Positions 34,304 through 43,910 of a DNA stretch of 58,152 bases are shown in pieces. Source of the DNA: Flavobacteriaceae bacterium (lineage in GTDB: Bacteria > Bacteroidota > Bacteroidia > Flavobacteriales > Flavobacteriaceae); contig CANLLR010000016.1 of assembly GCA_947491985.1 (NCBI GenBank), forward strand, positions 1 through 58,152. Reading direction: 5' to 3'. The position numbers and the translations under genes were made by a program. The notes under the pieces are model-generated. The model was not told where the DNA came from and searched no databases. It was given only the letters and a program-made list of their open reading frames with translations. How positions within the stretch are numbered: position 1 is the stretch's first letter; every line of letters begins with the position of its first letter.

Positions 34304-36445
34304 TTAGTCCTCTATCAAAACCTTCAAAATACTAATCGCCGCTTCACTAATCTTAGTCCCGGGGCCAAAAACAGCAACGGCACCAGCATCGAATAAAAAT
34401 TGATAATCTTGTGCAGGAATTACACCGCCTACAATCACCATAATATCTTCGCGTCCGTATTTTTTTAATTCTTCGATTACTTGTGGAACTAGCGTTTTAT
34501 GTCCGGCCGCTAACGAGGAAACTCCCAAAATGTGAACGTCATTTTCAACCGCTTGCTTCGCAGCTTCGTGTGGCGTTTGAAAAAGCGGACCAATATCCAC
34601 ATCAAAACCTACATCGGCATACCCTGTAGCGACTACTTTGGCACCACGGTCGTGACCGTCTTGTCCCATTTTGGCAATCATAATACGTGGGCGACGACCT
34701 TCTTTTTTAGCGAAGGCATCGGCCAATTGTTTTGCTTTTTCAAAGCTTTCGTCGTTTTTGATTTCTTTACTGTACACGCCGCTGAAGGATCTAATTTGTG
34801 CTTTATAGCGTCCGAAAACTGCCTCGAGTGCATCGCTAATTTCACCTAATGTGGCTCGGTTTCTGGCAGCTTCTACCGCTAAAGATAGTAAATTATCATT
34901 TTGGTTTTGAGCACAATCGGTTAATTTTGCTAAACATTGAGCTACTTTGATGTTATCACGAGTCGCTTTTATTTGAGTCAATCGTTCAATTTGTTGCTTG
35001 CGCACCATATCATTATCAACATCCAAAATTTGTAACGGATCTTCTTTATCGAGTCGGTATTTGTTAACGCCTACAATAATATCTTGACTGCTGTCAATAC
35101 GTGCTTGCTTACGTGCAGCGGCTTCTTCAATGCGCAATTTCGGAATACCCGCTTCGATGGCTTTGGTCATTCCGCCTAATTCTTCCACTTCTTCAATGAG
35201 CTTCCACGCGTTTTGTGCAATTTCATCGGTCAAACTTTCTACATAATAACTTCCCGCCCAAGGATCGACTGTTTTGCAAATTTTGGTTTCTTCTTGTAAA
35301 AATAGTTGAGTGTTCCGTGCAATTCGAGCGGAGAAATCGGTAGGTAAAGCAATGGCTTCATCCAATGCGTTGGTGTGCAACGATTGGGTTCCGCCAAATG
35401 CTGCTGCTGCTGCTTCAATTGCCGTTCGAGCCACATTATTAAACGGATCTTGCTCGGTTAAACTCCATCCTGATGTTTGACAATGGGTTCGCAATGCCAA
35501 TGATTTTTCGTCTTTCGGACTAAATTGTTTGAGCAACTTTGCCCACAACATTCGTCCGGCGCGCATTTTGGCAATTTCCATAAAATGGTTCATACCAATC
35601 GCCCAAAAAAACGATAGGCGAGGAGCGAACTCATCGATTTTCATTCCGGTTGCCAACCCCGTACGAATGTATTCCAATCCGTCGGCTAACGTATACGCCA
35701 ATTCAATATCGGCAGTAGCTCCGGCTTCTTGCATATGGTAACCCGAAATTGAAATCGAGTTGAATTTGGGCATTTTTTTACTCGTATATTCAAAAATATC
35801 GGCAATGATTTGCATCGAAGGCGTAGGCGGATAGATGTAGGTATTGCGCACCATGAATTCCTTCAAAATATCATTTTGTATGGTTCCAGAAAGCAATTCG
35901 GGTGCCACGCCTTGTTCTTCCGCTGCGACGATATAAAACGCCATAATAGGTAAAACAGCACCGTTCATCGTCATAGAAACCGACATTTCATCGAGTGGAA
36001 TTTGATCGAACAAAAGTTTCATATCTTCCACCGAATCGATGGCGACACCTGCTTTTCCTACATCGCCAAACACGCGTTCGTGATCGGAGTCGTAACCTCT
36101 ATGTGTCGCTAAGTCAAAAGCTACTGACAATCCTTTTTGTCCTGCAGCCAAATTTCGTCTATAAAACGCGTTGCTTTCTTCGGCTGTCGAAAATCCGGCA
36201 TACTGACGCACCGTCCATGGGCGACGGACGTACATGGTAGCATACGGTCCGCGCAAGTTAGGTGCAAATCCCGCTCCGAAATCGAGATGTTCTAAACCTT
36301 CGATATCGTTTTGGGAATAGATCGGTTTTAGGGAAATCCCTTCAGCTGTATGAAAGTTGTTGGTTGTAAGTTGTTGGTTGTCGGTTTTAACTTTTGACTT
36401 TTGACTTTTAACTTCTAACTTTATATGTTGTATGTTTTTTCTCAT
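34304..36445 (-). CDS. scpA: Methylmalonyl-CoA mutase large subunit (B12-binding)
   Basis: The alpha subunit interconverts (R)-methylmalonyl-CoA and succinyl-CoA using adenosylcobalamin. The TIM-barrel domain contains [16 protein letters not shown] and the TLVPQ and GGVIPAQDY blocks follow. The B12 domain at the C-terminus has the base-off motif DGHDRGAKV (DxHxxG). It is 713 residues. An odd low-complexity segment, about residues 11-30 ([18 protein letters not shown]), is encoded by a simple-sequence tract that in this group is normally intergenic. It starts 5 bases after the small subunit gene and is translated with it. Confidence 0.96.
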   Translation of the reverse strand: MRKNIQHIKLEVKSQKSKVKTDNQQLTTNNFHTAEGISLKPIYSQNDIEGLEHLDFGAGFAPNLRGPYATMYVRRPWTVRQYAGFSTAEESNAFYRRNLAAGQKGLSVAFDLATHRGYDSDHERVFGDVGKAGVAIDSVEDMKLLFDQIPLDEMSVSMTMNGAVLPIMAFYIVAAEEQGVAPELLSGTIQNDILKEFMVRNTYIYPPTPSMQIIADIFEYTSKKMPKFNSISISGYHMQEAGATADIELAYTLADGLEYIRTGLATGMKIDEFAPRLSFFWAIGMNHFMEIAKMRAGRMLWAKLLKQFSPKDEKSLALRTHCQTSGWSLTEQDPFNNVARTAIEAAAAAFGGTQSLHTNALDEAIALPTDFSARIARNTQLFLQEETKICKTVDPWAGSYYVESLTDEIAQNAWKLIEEVEELGGMTKAIEAGIPKLRIEEAAARKQARIDSSQDIIVGVNKYRLDKEDPLQILDVDNDMVRKQQIERLTQIKATRDNIKVAQCLAKLTDCAQNQNDNLLSLAVEAARNRATLGEISDALEAVFGRYKAQIRSFSGVYSKEIKNDESFEKAKQLADAFAKKEGRRPRIMIAKMGQDGHDRGAKVVATGYADVGFDVDIGPLFQTPHEAAKQAVENDVHILGVSSLAAGHKTLVPQVIEELKKYGREDIMVIVGGVIPAQDYQFLFDAGAVAVFGPGTKISEAAISILKVLIED
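36354..36421. repeat. Simple-sequence tract lying in frame inside the scpA N-terminus
   Basis: On the minus strand AAAGTCAAAAGTCAAAAGTT units are followed by CAACCAACAACTTACAACCAACAAC units. It is translated as the low-complexity residues 11-30 of the mutase. Elsewhere in the window such tracts lie between genes. Confidence 0.7.
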
Positions 36446-36450
36446 GACGA

Positions 36451-37812
36451 TTATTCTTCTGACAAACGTTCTTGTTCCAATTTCTCCGCCAATCGTTTTT
36501 CAATAATAGGAGTAATCAATGTTTTACGCGGATTTTGTTTTACGAACGGATACAATTCCAAATCGTTTTTCATGCGGTCGTTTTTGTTTGGATATTTGTT
36601 GGTTCCGAGTAGCGTTTCTTTTCCGCTATCGAATAACTCTTGCTCTTTTTGCGCACTTTCCTGAATTTTCTTTTGGATGGTTCCTTCGATTAATTGCGTG
36701 ATAAATCCGCCATTGGCTTCGATTTCTTTGAAAAGCAATAACGCTTTTTCGGCCAATTGTTCGGTAAGATTTTCGATATAATACGCTCCATCCGCCGGAT
36801 TATTCACTTTGTCAAAATAGCTTTCGTGTTTTAAAACCAGCAATTGGTTGCGTGCAATTCGGTCACCAAATTCGTTGTCCTTATGGTACAAAGCATCGTA
36901 AGGTAAATTGGCAATGGCATTGGCGCCACCCAAAATAGCACTCATGCATTCGGTGGTGGTGCGCAGCATGTTTACGTTGTAATCGTAAATGGTTTTGTTG
37001 CGTTTGGTTGGCGTAACGATAATATGGCAATCTAAATTAGCGTTGTATTCGGCAGCTAAAGCCGAAAACAGTATTCGCAAGGCACGCAGTTTGGCAATTT
37101 CAAAAAAGTAATTGGTTCCCACGGCTACTTCGATAGTAATGGGCTGGGTAAGGTACGGAATTCGGTTGAAATACTCATTCACCTGCGCCAAGATGTACGC
37201 CAATTGTTGCACCATATTGGCACCGGCATTTTGGTAGGTTTGTGATTGTATTGTTAGGAATGAGCTTGTGGTATTTTTTGCAATTTGATGGAGTTTTTCG
37301 AAGTCTTTTTCTAGGCTTTCAAACCAATTTCCGTCGCTGCACAATTGCCCAATCGGATCCATTTGAAGGATAAAATGGGCGTTGTTTTTAGTTGCAAAAT
37401 TGTTTAATGTAGTAACGAAATCGATATCGAGAAATGGCAAATAAAAAGTGTAGGATACCTTTTCTAAAGGAAGATTTTGCATTAAAAGGTCAACAGCAAC
37501 CGTGTTGTTTTCAATCGTAAATCGAATACTTTCAGCTCCGCGTTGCAAAGCATCCACTGCGCGTTCATTTGATTTTTTGACGTCGTGAACAAAGATGTTT
37601 TGCACAATGGCAAAAGCGTTTGCTGGAGTGTTTACTGCGTATTTAGAAACGGCTTCGTCAGCATGGTAAAATGGCTTTACTTTGATGCCTTCGGGACTTT
37701 CCCAAACGAGGGTTTCGTTGTAATCGGCGCCTTTGAGTTCGTACTGAATTTGTTGCTTCCATTGTTTGGAAGAAACGGGGTCGAAATCTTGGAATAAGTT
37801 GTTGTTGGCCAC
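36451..37812 (-). CDS. Methylmalonyl-CoA mutase small subunit
   Basis: The beta subunit of the heterodimeric mutase, which lacks the B12 domain and serves a structural role. The protein begins with a GTG codon ([20 protein letters not shown]) and contains the mutase TIM barrel ([44 protein letters not shown]-like [21 protein letters not shown] region read as [13 protein letters not shown]). At 453 residues it has the usual short length of this subunit. Five bases separate it from the large subunit gene. Confidence 0.92.
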   Translation of the reverse strand: MANNNLFQDFDPVSSKQWKQQIQYELKGADYNETLVWESPEGIKVKPFYHADEAVSKYAVNTPANAFAIVQNIFVHDVKKSNERAVDALQRGAESIRFTIENNTVAVDLLMQNLPLEKVSYTFYLPFLDIDFVTTLNNFATKNNAHFILQMDPIGQLCSDGNWFESLEKDFEKLHQIAKNTTSSFLTIQSQTYQNAGANMVQQLAYILAQVNEYFNRIPYLTQPITIEVAVGTNYFFEIAKLRALRILFSALAAEYNANLDCHIIVTPTKRNKTIYDYNVNMLRTTTECMSAILGGANAIANLPYDALYHKDNEFGDRIARNQLLVLKHESYFDKVNNPADGAYYIENLTEQLAEKALLLFKEIEANGGFITQLIEGTIQKKIQESAQKEQELFDSGKETLLGTNKYPNKNDRMKNDLELYPFVKQNPRKTLITPIIEKRLAEKLEQERLSEE

Positions 37813-37869
37813 GGGTTTTATTTTTGTTGTCTGTTTTCTTACGTCTTTAAAACTACTATAGTTTCTAAA

Positions 37870-37973
37870 CTAGCCCCGATAATAGTGAAAATCCTGACAT
37901 TGCGAAAGACAAATTATGATAGTACGTTGGTTTTCTAGCAATGGCAGATTGTAACGGATAGCGGGACTGAAAG
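37870..37973. repeat. Dispersed intergenic stem-loop repeat, copy B (without GC palindrome)
   Basis: The left arm reads TAGCCCCGATAATAGTGAAAATCCT and the right arm GATTGTAACGGATAGCGGGACTG, the reverse orientation of copy A. In place of the GC palindrome it has ATAATAG in the stem. It occupies most of the 185-base gap between the FtsB gene and the mutase operon. Confidence 0.7.
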
Positions 37974-37997
37974 TCTACTAAATGTATAACACGTCTG

Positions 37998-38354
37998 CTA
38001 CTGTAACTTCGCAATAGAATCTTTTTTACGTACTTCGTCTTCTTCGTATTCAATGACATAAATGTCTTCACTGTCGCGTTTCATATAGTATTTTTCGCGG
38101 GCATAATGTTCTATTTGACTCGGATTTTTAAGATTTTTGATGTTCTTATTGTCTTTTTTGATTTCGCCTTGATAATACTCTTTATTGTCTTCAAGTTCGT
38201 TGATTTGTTCATTCAAAATGCGGTGTTCCATGTAGGATGTAGTGTCTAAAAAAAGCATCCACACTAGGAAAAAAACCAGTACAATAACGTATCGATTGCC
38301 TATAAATTTTAGGAAAGGATAGTTGGCGATAAGGTTGTTGTACCACGTTTTCAT
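37998..38354 (-). CDS. FtsB/DivIC-type septum formation initiator
   Basis: A 118-residue bitopic membrane protein. A short cytoplasmic N-terminus precedes a helix (about residues 18-38, YVIVLVFFLVWMLFLD), followed by a coiled coil (ILNEQINELEDNKEYYQGEIKKDNKNIKNL). The conserved ending EHYAREKYYMKRDSEDIYVIE fits the family, which recruits the FtsQLB divisome complex. It follows udk by 8 bases. Confidence 0.88.
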   Translation of the reverse strand: MKTWYNNLIANYPFLKFIGNRYVIVLVFFLVWMLFLDTTSYMEHRILNEQINELEDNKEYYQGEIKKDNKNIKNLKNPSQIEHYAREKYYMKRDSEDIYVIEYEEDEVRKKDSIAKLQ

Positions 38355-38362
38355 TCGCTACT

Positions 38363-38971
38363 TTACGTTAGTCGTTGGTTGATTACCGCGCGCACTACGT
38401 CGATCGCCACCGTATTGTATTTGTCGTTCGGAATGATGATATCGGCAAAGGCTTTGGTCGGTTCAATGAACTGTTGGTGCATTGGTTTTAGAGTGGTTTG
38501 GTAGCGATTGAGGACTTCTTCCATATCGCGACCGCGCTCGGCAATATCGCGTTTCAAACGGCGAATCAATCGTTCGTCTGAATCGGCATGAACAAACACT
38601 TTGATGTCGAACATTTCCCGTAATTCTGGATTGGCCAAAATCAAAATACCTTCTACAATCATTACTTTTCGTGGATGTGTCGAAATCGTATCGTCGGTCC
38701 GGTTGTGTGTTACAAACGAATAGACGGGTTGGTTGATGGTTTTGCCTGCTTTTAAATCTTTTAAATGTTCGACCAATAATTCGAAATCGATGGCGCGTGG
38801 ATGATCAAAGTTGATGTTGCTTCGCTCTTCATAACTCAATCCAACGTTTTGTTTGTAATAGGAATCTTGCGAAATAATGCCGACTTCTGTTTCAGGCAAT
38901 TCGTTCATAATTTGATGAACGACAGTGGTTTTTCCGGAGCCAGTTCCGCCAGCGATTCCAATAATAAGCAT
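38363..38971 (-). CDS. udk: Uridine kinase
   Basis: Phosphorylates uridine and cytidine in pyrimidine salvage, cytoplasmic. The P-loop is GIAGGTGSGKTTV near the N-terminus, followed by SQDSYYKQNVGLSYEERSNINFDHP and the lid KVFVHADSDERLIRRLKRDIAERGRD. At 202 residues it is a normal bacterial Udk. Its 8-base spacing from the FtsB gene suggests co-transcription, a linkage also recalled in other Flavobacteriaceae. Confidence 0.93.
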   Translation of the reverse strand: MLIIGIAGGTGSGKTTVVHQIMNELPETEVGIISQDSYYKQNVGLSYEERSNINFDHPRAIDFELLVEHLKDLKAGKTINQPVYSFVTHNRTDDTISTHPRKVMIVEGILILANPELREMFDIKVFVHADSDERLIRRLKRDIAERGRDMEEVLNRYQTTLKPMHQQFIEPTKAFADIIIPNDKYNTVAIDVVRAVINQRLT

Positions 38972-39040
38972 GTTGTTGTGTTGTATTTTGGTTTTTATTT
39001 AATGTCTTTCAACTTTACAGTCTTGTGTAGCAAAAATAGC

Positions 39041-39085
39041 AATTAAAAAATAAAAATTACGAATTATGATTTAGGAATTGTGAAA
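39041..39085. repeat. Simple-sequence tract (AATTACGAATTATGATT type)
   Basis: Degenerate AATTA units lie between udk and the TIGR02757 gene, like those at 10159. Confidence 0.4.
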
Positions 39086-39086
39086 A

Positions 39087-39851
39087 TCAAAATTTCTCAA
39101 AAACTCCCAGTCCAAATAAGGCAAAATCGTATTTTACAGGATCGTTTTTGTCGAGTAAACGCAAGTTGATATCAAGTTCTGAAAGTGCTTTAGCGTCGTT
39201 TTGTTTCCGTGTCAACAACCCCAATTTCCGGGCAACATTTCCTGAATGGACATCGAGTGGACAGGATAAAGCCGAGGCTGGAATCGTTTTCCAGATACCA
39301 AAATCGACACTTTTATTGTCGTTGCGTACCATCCAACGCAAAAACATATTGATGCGTTTGGCAGCCGAATTGTTCATCGGGTCGGAAAGGTGTTTTTGTG
39401 TCCGATACAAATGTTCGATTTCGAAGAATGTTTTTTTGAATTCGGAAATGCTTTTTTGCATCGAATTGGGTTGTTGATGTTGAGCAAAAACAGCTTCCAA
39501 TCCGTCATGTTTGGTGTAAATATGTTGCAATCCTTTTATAAAAGTGACCAAATCAATACTGTTAAAAGTGCGGTGGACAAAATTTTCAAGCCGTTCCAAT
39601 TGATGCATTTGGTGATTCATCACAAAATCATAAGGCGAATTGCCCATCAAATCCATCATTTTTTGGCTGTTGGAAATAATCATTTTGCGGTTGCCCCATG
39701 AAATGGTTGCCGTTAAAAAGCCAGCAATTTCGATATCTTCTTTGATTGAAAATTGATGTGGAATCTGAATCGGATCACTTTCGATAAACTTCGGATGGTT
39801 GTACAAAGCTACCTTTTCGTCTAAAAACGAGTGGCGTTCGCTAGCGTTCAT
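39087..39851 (-). CDS. TIGR02757 family protein (DUF2400)
   Basis: A conserved cytoplasmic protein of unknown function, 254 residues from the ATG at 39851 (MNASERHSFLDE). I prefer this start to the longer one at 39872 because it gives the family N-terminus and cuts the overlap with the next gene from 32 to 11 bases. Conserved blocks are ESDPIQIPHQFS, GFLTATISWGNRKMI, INMFLRWMVRND and SCPLDVHSGNVARKLGLL. The family shares a helix-hairpin-helix-like look with DNA glycosylases (inference from family knowledge), but no catalytic residue can be asserted. Confidence 0.85.
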   Translation of the reverse strand: MNASERHSFLDEKVALYNHPKFIESDPIQIPHQFSIKEDIEIAGFLTATISWGNRKMIISNSQKMMDLMGNSPYDFVMNHQMHQLERLENFVHRTFNSIDLVTFIKGLQHIYTKHDGLEAVFAQHQQPNSMQKSISEFKKTFFEIEHLYRTQKHLSDPMNNSAAKRINMFLRWMVRNDNKSVDFGIWKTIPASALSCPLDVHSGNVARKLGLLTRKQNDAKALSELDINLRLLDKNDPVKYDFALFGLGVFEKF

Positions 39852-41544
39852 TGGGTGTGACTTTTTTGGCATAAAATCCGTCTTTTAATTGACCGGTTCG
39901 CAATTGAGGTTTGATGAAAAAATAGGTTTCGAAATAAGCAAGTTGCACTTTATTTACGCAAGGTAAATCGCCATCACCACTTCCCCAGAAGAAAGCGTTG
40001 TCAATAGGTGAGGTGTAAATTAAATTGCCGTTGGTTATCTTTTCAAAATTGGTATTGTATTTGGTATTTTTGTGTGGATAAATACTGTTTTCAATTGAAA
40101 AATTACTAATCTGTAACATGAATTTATAGTTGGAAAACCGATTTAAATCGATGGGTACAAATAAAATTATTACAGTTGGAATCAAAGAGAGGTACAATAA
40201 AAACGCAATGATGCTCTTTCTAAAAACAATACAACTCAAACAAAACAACGAAAAGAACAAAATAAAGTTCATAAAAAAGCGGTATTGCGGTGAGGTAGCA
40301 AACAAAATGATTAACTGAATGACCATTATGGAGTATAAGGTCCAAAGCACTTTTTTATTGTAAAATTTGTAAATAAAAAACGGACAAACGAGCAACAAAG
40401 CGATACTCACTTTATTGAATAATCCGTTGAGTTTGGGTAGCGAAAGCCACTGTTTAAAAAGTTGCCAAGCCGACATCGATTTGTATTGTTCGGAAGTAAC
40501 AAAATAGCCGTATAACTTTAATTCGTTATAATAAAATCGTTCCATTTGCTTCGGAATGGCATAATCCAAAGTAGTAAAATCCCACAATCGCGACGGAAAA
40601 ACAGGCGAACCACAAACAATCATATTTTTGGTTATGAAAAGACTCAAGACCAATAACGAAAGTAAAAAAGGGTGAAAGATGTTTTTAGAAAGCAATTTAA
40701 AATGCAGTACAAAAAGCACCAACGGAATGACTATTAATGCTAGCGAAGTGTTTTTTATATACAGTAAAAACAACACCAGAAGCAATATTAAGTTAAACCC
40801 TTCAATCGTACAGTTTTTAAAGTTCTCGAAAAAGTAAAACAACAACACAAAAGTAAAAACATACACTGGAATGTCAGGCGAAGGCGCGCTAATAAATTGA
40901 AAGAAAAAAATATTAGCCAACGGCAACAAGCCAACAATAAGGAAAATTTTAGCATTGTTTTTGAAATACATATGCAGTTTTTCAAGTGCAAACAGGTTGC
41001 CCAAAAGCAAACAAAATCCACTCAAATCGTTGAAGTTTGTATACAAGAACGAAAAGTTAAAAGCGCTCTGTGTAAGATGCCAACCGCTGACTTGTCCTAA
41101 AAAAAAGTGCAAATTCACCAAGCCTTTTACAAATCCGTATTCGTTTAGCCATTTGATGGTTTGAATGTAATACGATTCGTTGTCAATCACATAAGGAACC
41201 GACGCACATTGCGCCAAAATGAGAAAAGTACTACTGACACTGAAAATTTTGAATCCCAACGACCAACTTTTTATTTGGTTGATGAAATGGGTGTATTCTT
41301 GTACAACAGCTGCTTTGCTTTTGATGGCAATAAGACTATTGATAAGGAGTAAAAACAAGTGAAATTCTAAATGTATCCGCCCAAAAATCGCCCAACAACT
41401 TGCCAATAGAGTCGTAGTAAATAAACCTAAAATAGCCGTCACTACAAAGTCAGTATTTCGTAACGCTAACAGTTTGTTAGTTGCCAGCCCCAAATTAATT
41501 GTGGTAAATAAAATGTACAACCAAGATAAGGCAATTAGTAGCAT
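39841..41544 (-). CDS. Polytopic membrane protein, LIC_10190-like
   Basis: A 567-residue integral membrane protein with about a dozen hydrophobic segments and few soluble loops until the end (about 480-567). The pattern of helices resembles family 39/ArnT-type lipid-linked glycosyltransferases and the LIC_10190 family (name recalled), but I see no convincing catalytic motif. The C-terminal soluble region ends in a Lys/Arg-rich tail. The stop overlaps the TIGR02757 gene by 11 bases, and lolD starts just upstream (7 bases), so the three are likely co-transcribed. Function unknown. Confidence 0.75.
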   Translation of the reverse strand: MLLIALSWLYILFTTINLGLATNKLLALRNTDFVVTAILGLFTTTLLASCWAIFGRIHLEFHLFLLLINSLIAIKSKAAVVQEYTHFINQIKSWSLGFKIFSVSSTFLILAQCASVPYVIDNESYYIQTIKWLNEYGFVKGLVNLHFFLGQVSGWHLTQSAFNFSFLYTNFNDLSGFCLLLGNLFALEKLHMYFKNNAKIFLIVGLLPLANIFFFQFISAPSPDIPVYVFTFVLLFYFFENFKNCTIEGFNLILLLVLFLLYIKNTSLALIVIPLVLFVLHFKLLSKNIFHPFLLSLLVLSLFITKNMIVCGSPVFPSRLWDFTTLDYAIPKQMERFYYNELKLYGYFVTSEQYKSMSAWQLFKQWLSLPKLNGLFNKVSIALLLVCPFFIYKFYNKKVLWTLYSIMVIQLIILFATSPQYRFFMNFILFFSLFCLSCIVFRKSIIAFLLYLSLIPTVIILFVPIDLNRFSNYKFMLQISNFSIENSIYPHKNTKYNTNFEKITNGNLIYTSPIDNAFFWGSGDGDLPCVNKVQLAYFETYFFIKPQLRTGQLKDGFYAKKVTPNER

Positions 41545-41551
41545 AGGTTTC

Positions 41552-42214
41552 TTAATTAGAAATCAATCCGTCGACCATAATGAGTTTTCTATCGGCACGA
41601 TTCGCCAATTCTTCATTGTGAGTAACTATGACAAAGGTTTGTCCAAATTCATCACGCAATTGAAAAAACAATTGGTGTAAGTTTTCAGCCGATGCCGTGT
41701 CTAAATTCCCCGACGGTTCATCAGCAAAAATAACATCAGGCTTATTAATCAAAGCTCTCGCTACAGCCACACGCTGTTGTTCACCGCCTGAAAGTTCACC
41801 AGGTTTGTGGTTGGCTCGTTCCGATAATCCCAAATAATCGAGCAAGCGTTTGGCTTCGATTTCAGTGGAAGTTTTTTCTTTTCCAGCAATATAGGCCGGA
41901 ATGCAAACATTTTCCAACGCGGTAAATTCGGGCAACAATTGGTGAAATTGAAAAATAAATCCCAAATGCAAGTTTCGAAATTTTGAAATGGTTTTGTCGT
42001 TCATTTTAAAAACGTCTTGTCCATTAATAAGTAAGGAAGAGTCTTTTTCCAAAGTCGGTTGGTCTAACGTTCCCAAAATCTGTAAAAGCGTTGTTTTTCC
42101 GGCACCTGATGCACCAACAATCGAAACAATTTCGCCTTTTTTTATATGTAAATCGACCCCTTTTAAAACGTGTAACTTCTCGTAAAACTTATGGATATTT
42201 TTAGCAATAATCAT
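41552..42214 (-). CDS. lolD: LolD-like ABC transporter ATP-binding protein
   Basis: ATPase of the LolCDE family, which releases lipoproteins from the inner membrane. Walker A is [18 protein letters not shown], the signature [16 protein letters not shown], and Walker [13 protein letters not shown]. The start is the ATG at 42214 ([13 protein letters not shown]), because the longer frame begins with GTG only. At 220 residues it is a complete LolD. No LolC/E permease gene is beside it. A MacB-type role is possible. Confidence 0.9.
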   Translation of the reverse strand: MIIAKNIHKFYEKLHVLKGVDLHIKKGEIVSIVGASGAGKTTLLQILGTLDQPTLEKDSSLLINGQDVFKMNDKTISKFRNLHLGFIFQFHQLLPEFTALENVCIPAYIAGKEKTSTEIEAKRLLDYLGLSERANHKPGELSGGEQQRVAVARALINKPDVIFADEPSGNLDTASAENLHQLFFQLRDEFGQTFVIVTHNEELANRADRKLIMVDGLISN

Positions 42215-42331
42215 GCGTGTATTTTTCACAAAGTAACAAAGTATTTTCCAAAAGTAGCTACCATAGTTTTTTTTTATCGTTGAATGATTTATAAATATAA
42301 GTTAAAAAGAAATTTCTGTCTAATTATTAAC

Positions 42332-42339
42332 TAAATTTG
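42332..42339 (+). promoter_or_regulatory. Candidate -7 box for folE
   Basis: TAAATTTG matches TAnnTTTG, 29 bases upstream of the folE ATG. The -33 position does not contain TTG. Confidence 0.35.
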
Positions 42340-42367
42340 TTAAACAATATTAATTTAAAAAATTGCC

Positions 42368-43039
42368 ATGAACAAAACTTTGACAGAGAATGAAATTTAC
42401 GAATTGATTGGCGATAATCACCAAATGACATCTGCCGATACACCAATGCGTGCCGATGCTTTTGACAAATCAGACGACCAAAAAATGCAAGCCATCCAAA
42501 AGCATTTTCACGCTATTATGAAAGAAATGGGACTTGACATGACCGACGACAGTTTAAAAGGAACGCCGCATCGTGTGGCTAAAATGTTTATTCAAGAGAT
42601 TTTTTCAGGATTAGATCCTCAAAATAAACCCAAAATATCGGTTTTTGACAACAGTTATCACTACGACAAAATGTTGGTCGAAGCCAATATCAGTTTCAAC
42701 TCGACTTGTGAACACCACTTTTTGCCTATTATAGGTAAAGCCCACATCGGTTATGTGTCGAGTGGAAAAGTGATTGGTTTGTCGAAATTAAATCGGATTG
42801 TCGATTATTACTCCCGTCGTCCGCAAGTGCAAGAGCGTTTGATTATGCAAATTTTTAACGAATTAAAAACCGTTTTAGAAACCGATAATGTAATTGTGGT
42901 CATGGAAGCCAAACATTTATGTGTTTCAAGTCGTGGCATCAAAGACGAATCGAGTTTTACCTCTACCATTCAGTACGGTGGAATTTTTAATGAAAAAGAA
43001 AATCGAAACGATTTCTTTAATTTGGTAGCAAAAGAATAA
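42368..43039 (+). CDS. folE: GTP cyclohydrolase I
   Basis: Converts GTP to dihydroneopterin triphosphate, the first step of folate synthesis. The zinc-binding motif CEHHFLPIIGKAHIGYVS holds the Cys and His ligands; the second Cys is in KHLCVSSRGIKDESS. The core RIVDYYSRRPQVQERL is conserved. At 223 residues it is standard. It is divergent from lolD and is followed by a 167-base gap with a repeat. Confidence 0.95.
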   Translation: MNKTLTENEIYELIGDNHQMTSADTPMRADAFDKSDDQKMQAIQKHFHAIMKEMGLDMTDDSLKGTPHRVAKMFIQEIFSGLDPQNKPKISVFDNSYHYDKMLVEANISFNSTCEHHFLPIIGKAHIGYVSSGKVIGLSKLNRIVDYYSRRPQVQERLIMQIFNELKTVLETDNVIVVMEAKHLCVSSRGIKDESSFTSTIQYGGIFNEKENRNDFFNLVAKE

Positions 43040-43043
43040 TTAT

Positions 43044-43147
43044 GGTTTGCCCCCGATGCATCGGGAGAGCTCAGACACACGAGTATAGCGAACTGCCGAA
43101 GGAAAGCCTCAACCTACCTGCCGGCAGTCAGGTCCCTCACGCAAACC
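43044..43147. repeat. Second repeat type: palindromic element bounded by GGTTTGC / GCAAACC
   Basis: Seven-base inverted ends GGTTTGC (43044-43050) and GCAAACC (43141-43147) bound a sequence with two internal palindromes: CCCGATGCATCGGG (43052-43065) and CTGCCGGCAG (43118-43127). Its backbone differs from copies A-D, but it carries the same GC-rich palindrome as copies A and D. No ORF. Confidence 0.65.
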
Positions 43148-43165
43148 AGTAGTGAAATTTGGCAT

Positions 43166-43173
43166 TAGATTTG
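43166..43173 (+). promoter_or_regulatory. Candidate -7 box for the small membrane gene
   Basis: TAGATTTG matches TAnnTTTG, 33 bases before the ATG at 43207. Confidence 0.35.
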
Positions 43174-43206
43174 TATATCAAGATTTGAATTTTTAAATAC
43201 AAAAAA

Positions 43207-43512
43207 ATGACAAACGACTTACAACTCAATAACAACACTTCGAATACTTCTGATAAAAGTAGAAATCTCATATTAAGTCTTGTGCTCGATGCTATCGGAA
43301 TGGCTACTTATTTAATTCCGGCTTTAGGAGAATTCGGCGACATCATTTGGGCACCCATCGCAGGCTTTTTAATGATGCGCATTTACAAAGGATTTTCAGG
43401 AAAAGTAGCAGGTGGGTTGGCCTTTTTAGAAGAGGTAATTCCGTTTACCGATTTTATTCCAACATTTACTTTAATGTGGTTGTACACGTATACAATCAAA
43501 AAACAAAACTAA
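43207..43512 (+). CDS. Small hypothetical membrane protein, 101 residues
   Basis: Two or three hydrophobic segments (about residues 24-40, 44-58 and 80-95, with the conserved-looking ATYLIPALGEFGDIIWAPIAGF) and a short charged tail. It has no signal-peptide cleavage site. I recognise it only as a small conserved flavobacterial membrane protein; function unknown. It ends at the bidirectional terminator at 43515. Confidence 0.75.
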   Translation: MTNDLQLNNNTSNTSDKSRNLILSLVLDAIGMATYLIPALGEFGDIIWAPIAGFLMMRIYKGFSGKVAGGLAFLEEVIPFTDFIPTFTLMWLYTYTIKKQN

Positions 43513-43514
43513 CT

Positions 43515-43550
43515 GAAAAAGCCGTCTCAAAATTGTGACGGCTTTTTTTA
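43515..43550. terminator. Bidirectional Rho-independent terminator
   Basis: AAAGCCGTC pairs with GACGGCTTT through a short loop, with A and T runs on both sides. It lies between the convergent genes ending at 43512 and 43548. Confidence 0.9.
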
Positions 43551-43862
43551 TTTTTCAATCCAATCGGCTATGAATCCCAATTTTATGCTTCGCAGCATTT
43601 TTTTCTCAAAGGCCCAAAAAAAATCATGTTGCCTAAAAATCCAACCAAAACTTACCAATAATACTTGATACACTGGAAAAATTAAAAGGATGTATAACGG
43701 ATAATATATCCAAGCTGAAGTAGCTTGTTTGGTTATTCCAAAAAGTCCCAAAATAGGTTTTGACAATAAAGCAGCACTTGAGCCCGTAATGGCAAAAACG
43801 ACTAAAATCACAAAAACTTGCCAATTAGAAGTAATATTCCAACGTTTTTTAAAATTTGACAT
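43548..43862 (-). CDS. DUF6787-like small membrane protein
   Basis: 104 residues with two membrane helices (about 17-40 and 55-78), beginning KKRWNITSNWQVFVILVVFA and with a conserved-looking SFGWIFRQHDFFWAFEKKML. DUF6787 is recalled from memory. Function unknown. Its promoter boxes fall inside the upstream lipoprotein gene's 3' end. Confidence 0.75.
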   Translation of the reverse strand: MSNFKKRWNITSNWQVFVILVVFAITGSSAALLSKPILGLFGITKQATSAWIYYPLYILLIFPVYQVLLVSFGWIFRQHDFFWAFEKKMLRSIKLGFIADWIEK

Positions 43863-43878
43863 AAATACAATAATTATG

Positions 43879-43910
43879 CAAATTTAGGTAAATTATGGTC
43901 TTGGAACAAA
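43879..43910 (-). promoter_or_regulatory. Bacteroidetes-type promoter for the DUF6787-like gene
   Basis: On the minus strand TTTG (43910-43907) and TAAATTTG (43886-43879) are separated by 20 bases, both exact matches. The ATG follows 17 bases further downstream. Confidence 0.6.

Noticed and set aside
37865..38071. Minus-strand 68-residue ORF before the mutase operon
   Set aside because: Built from the 3' end of the FtsB gene out of frame plus the dispersed repeat; no start context.
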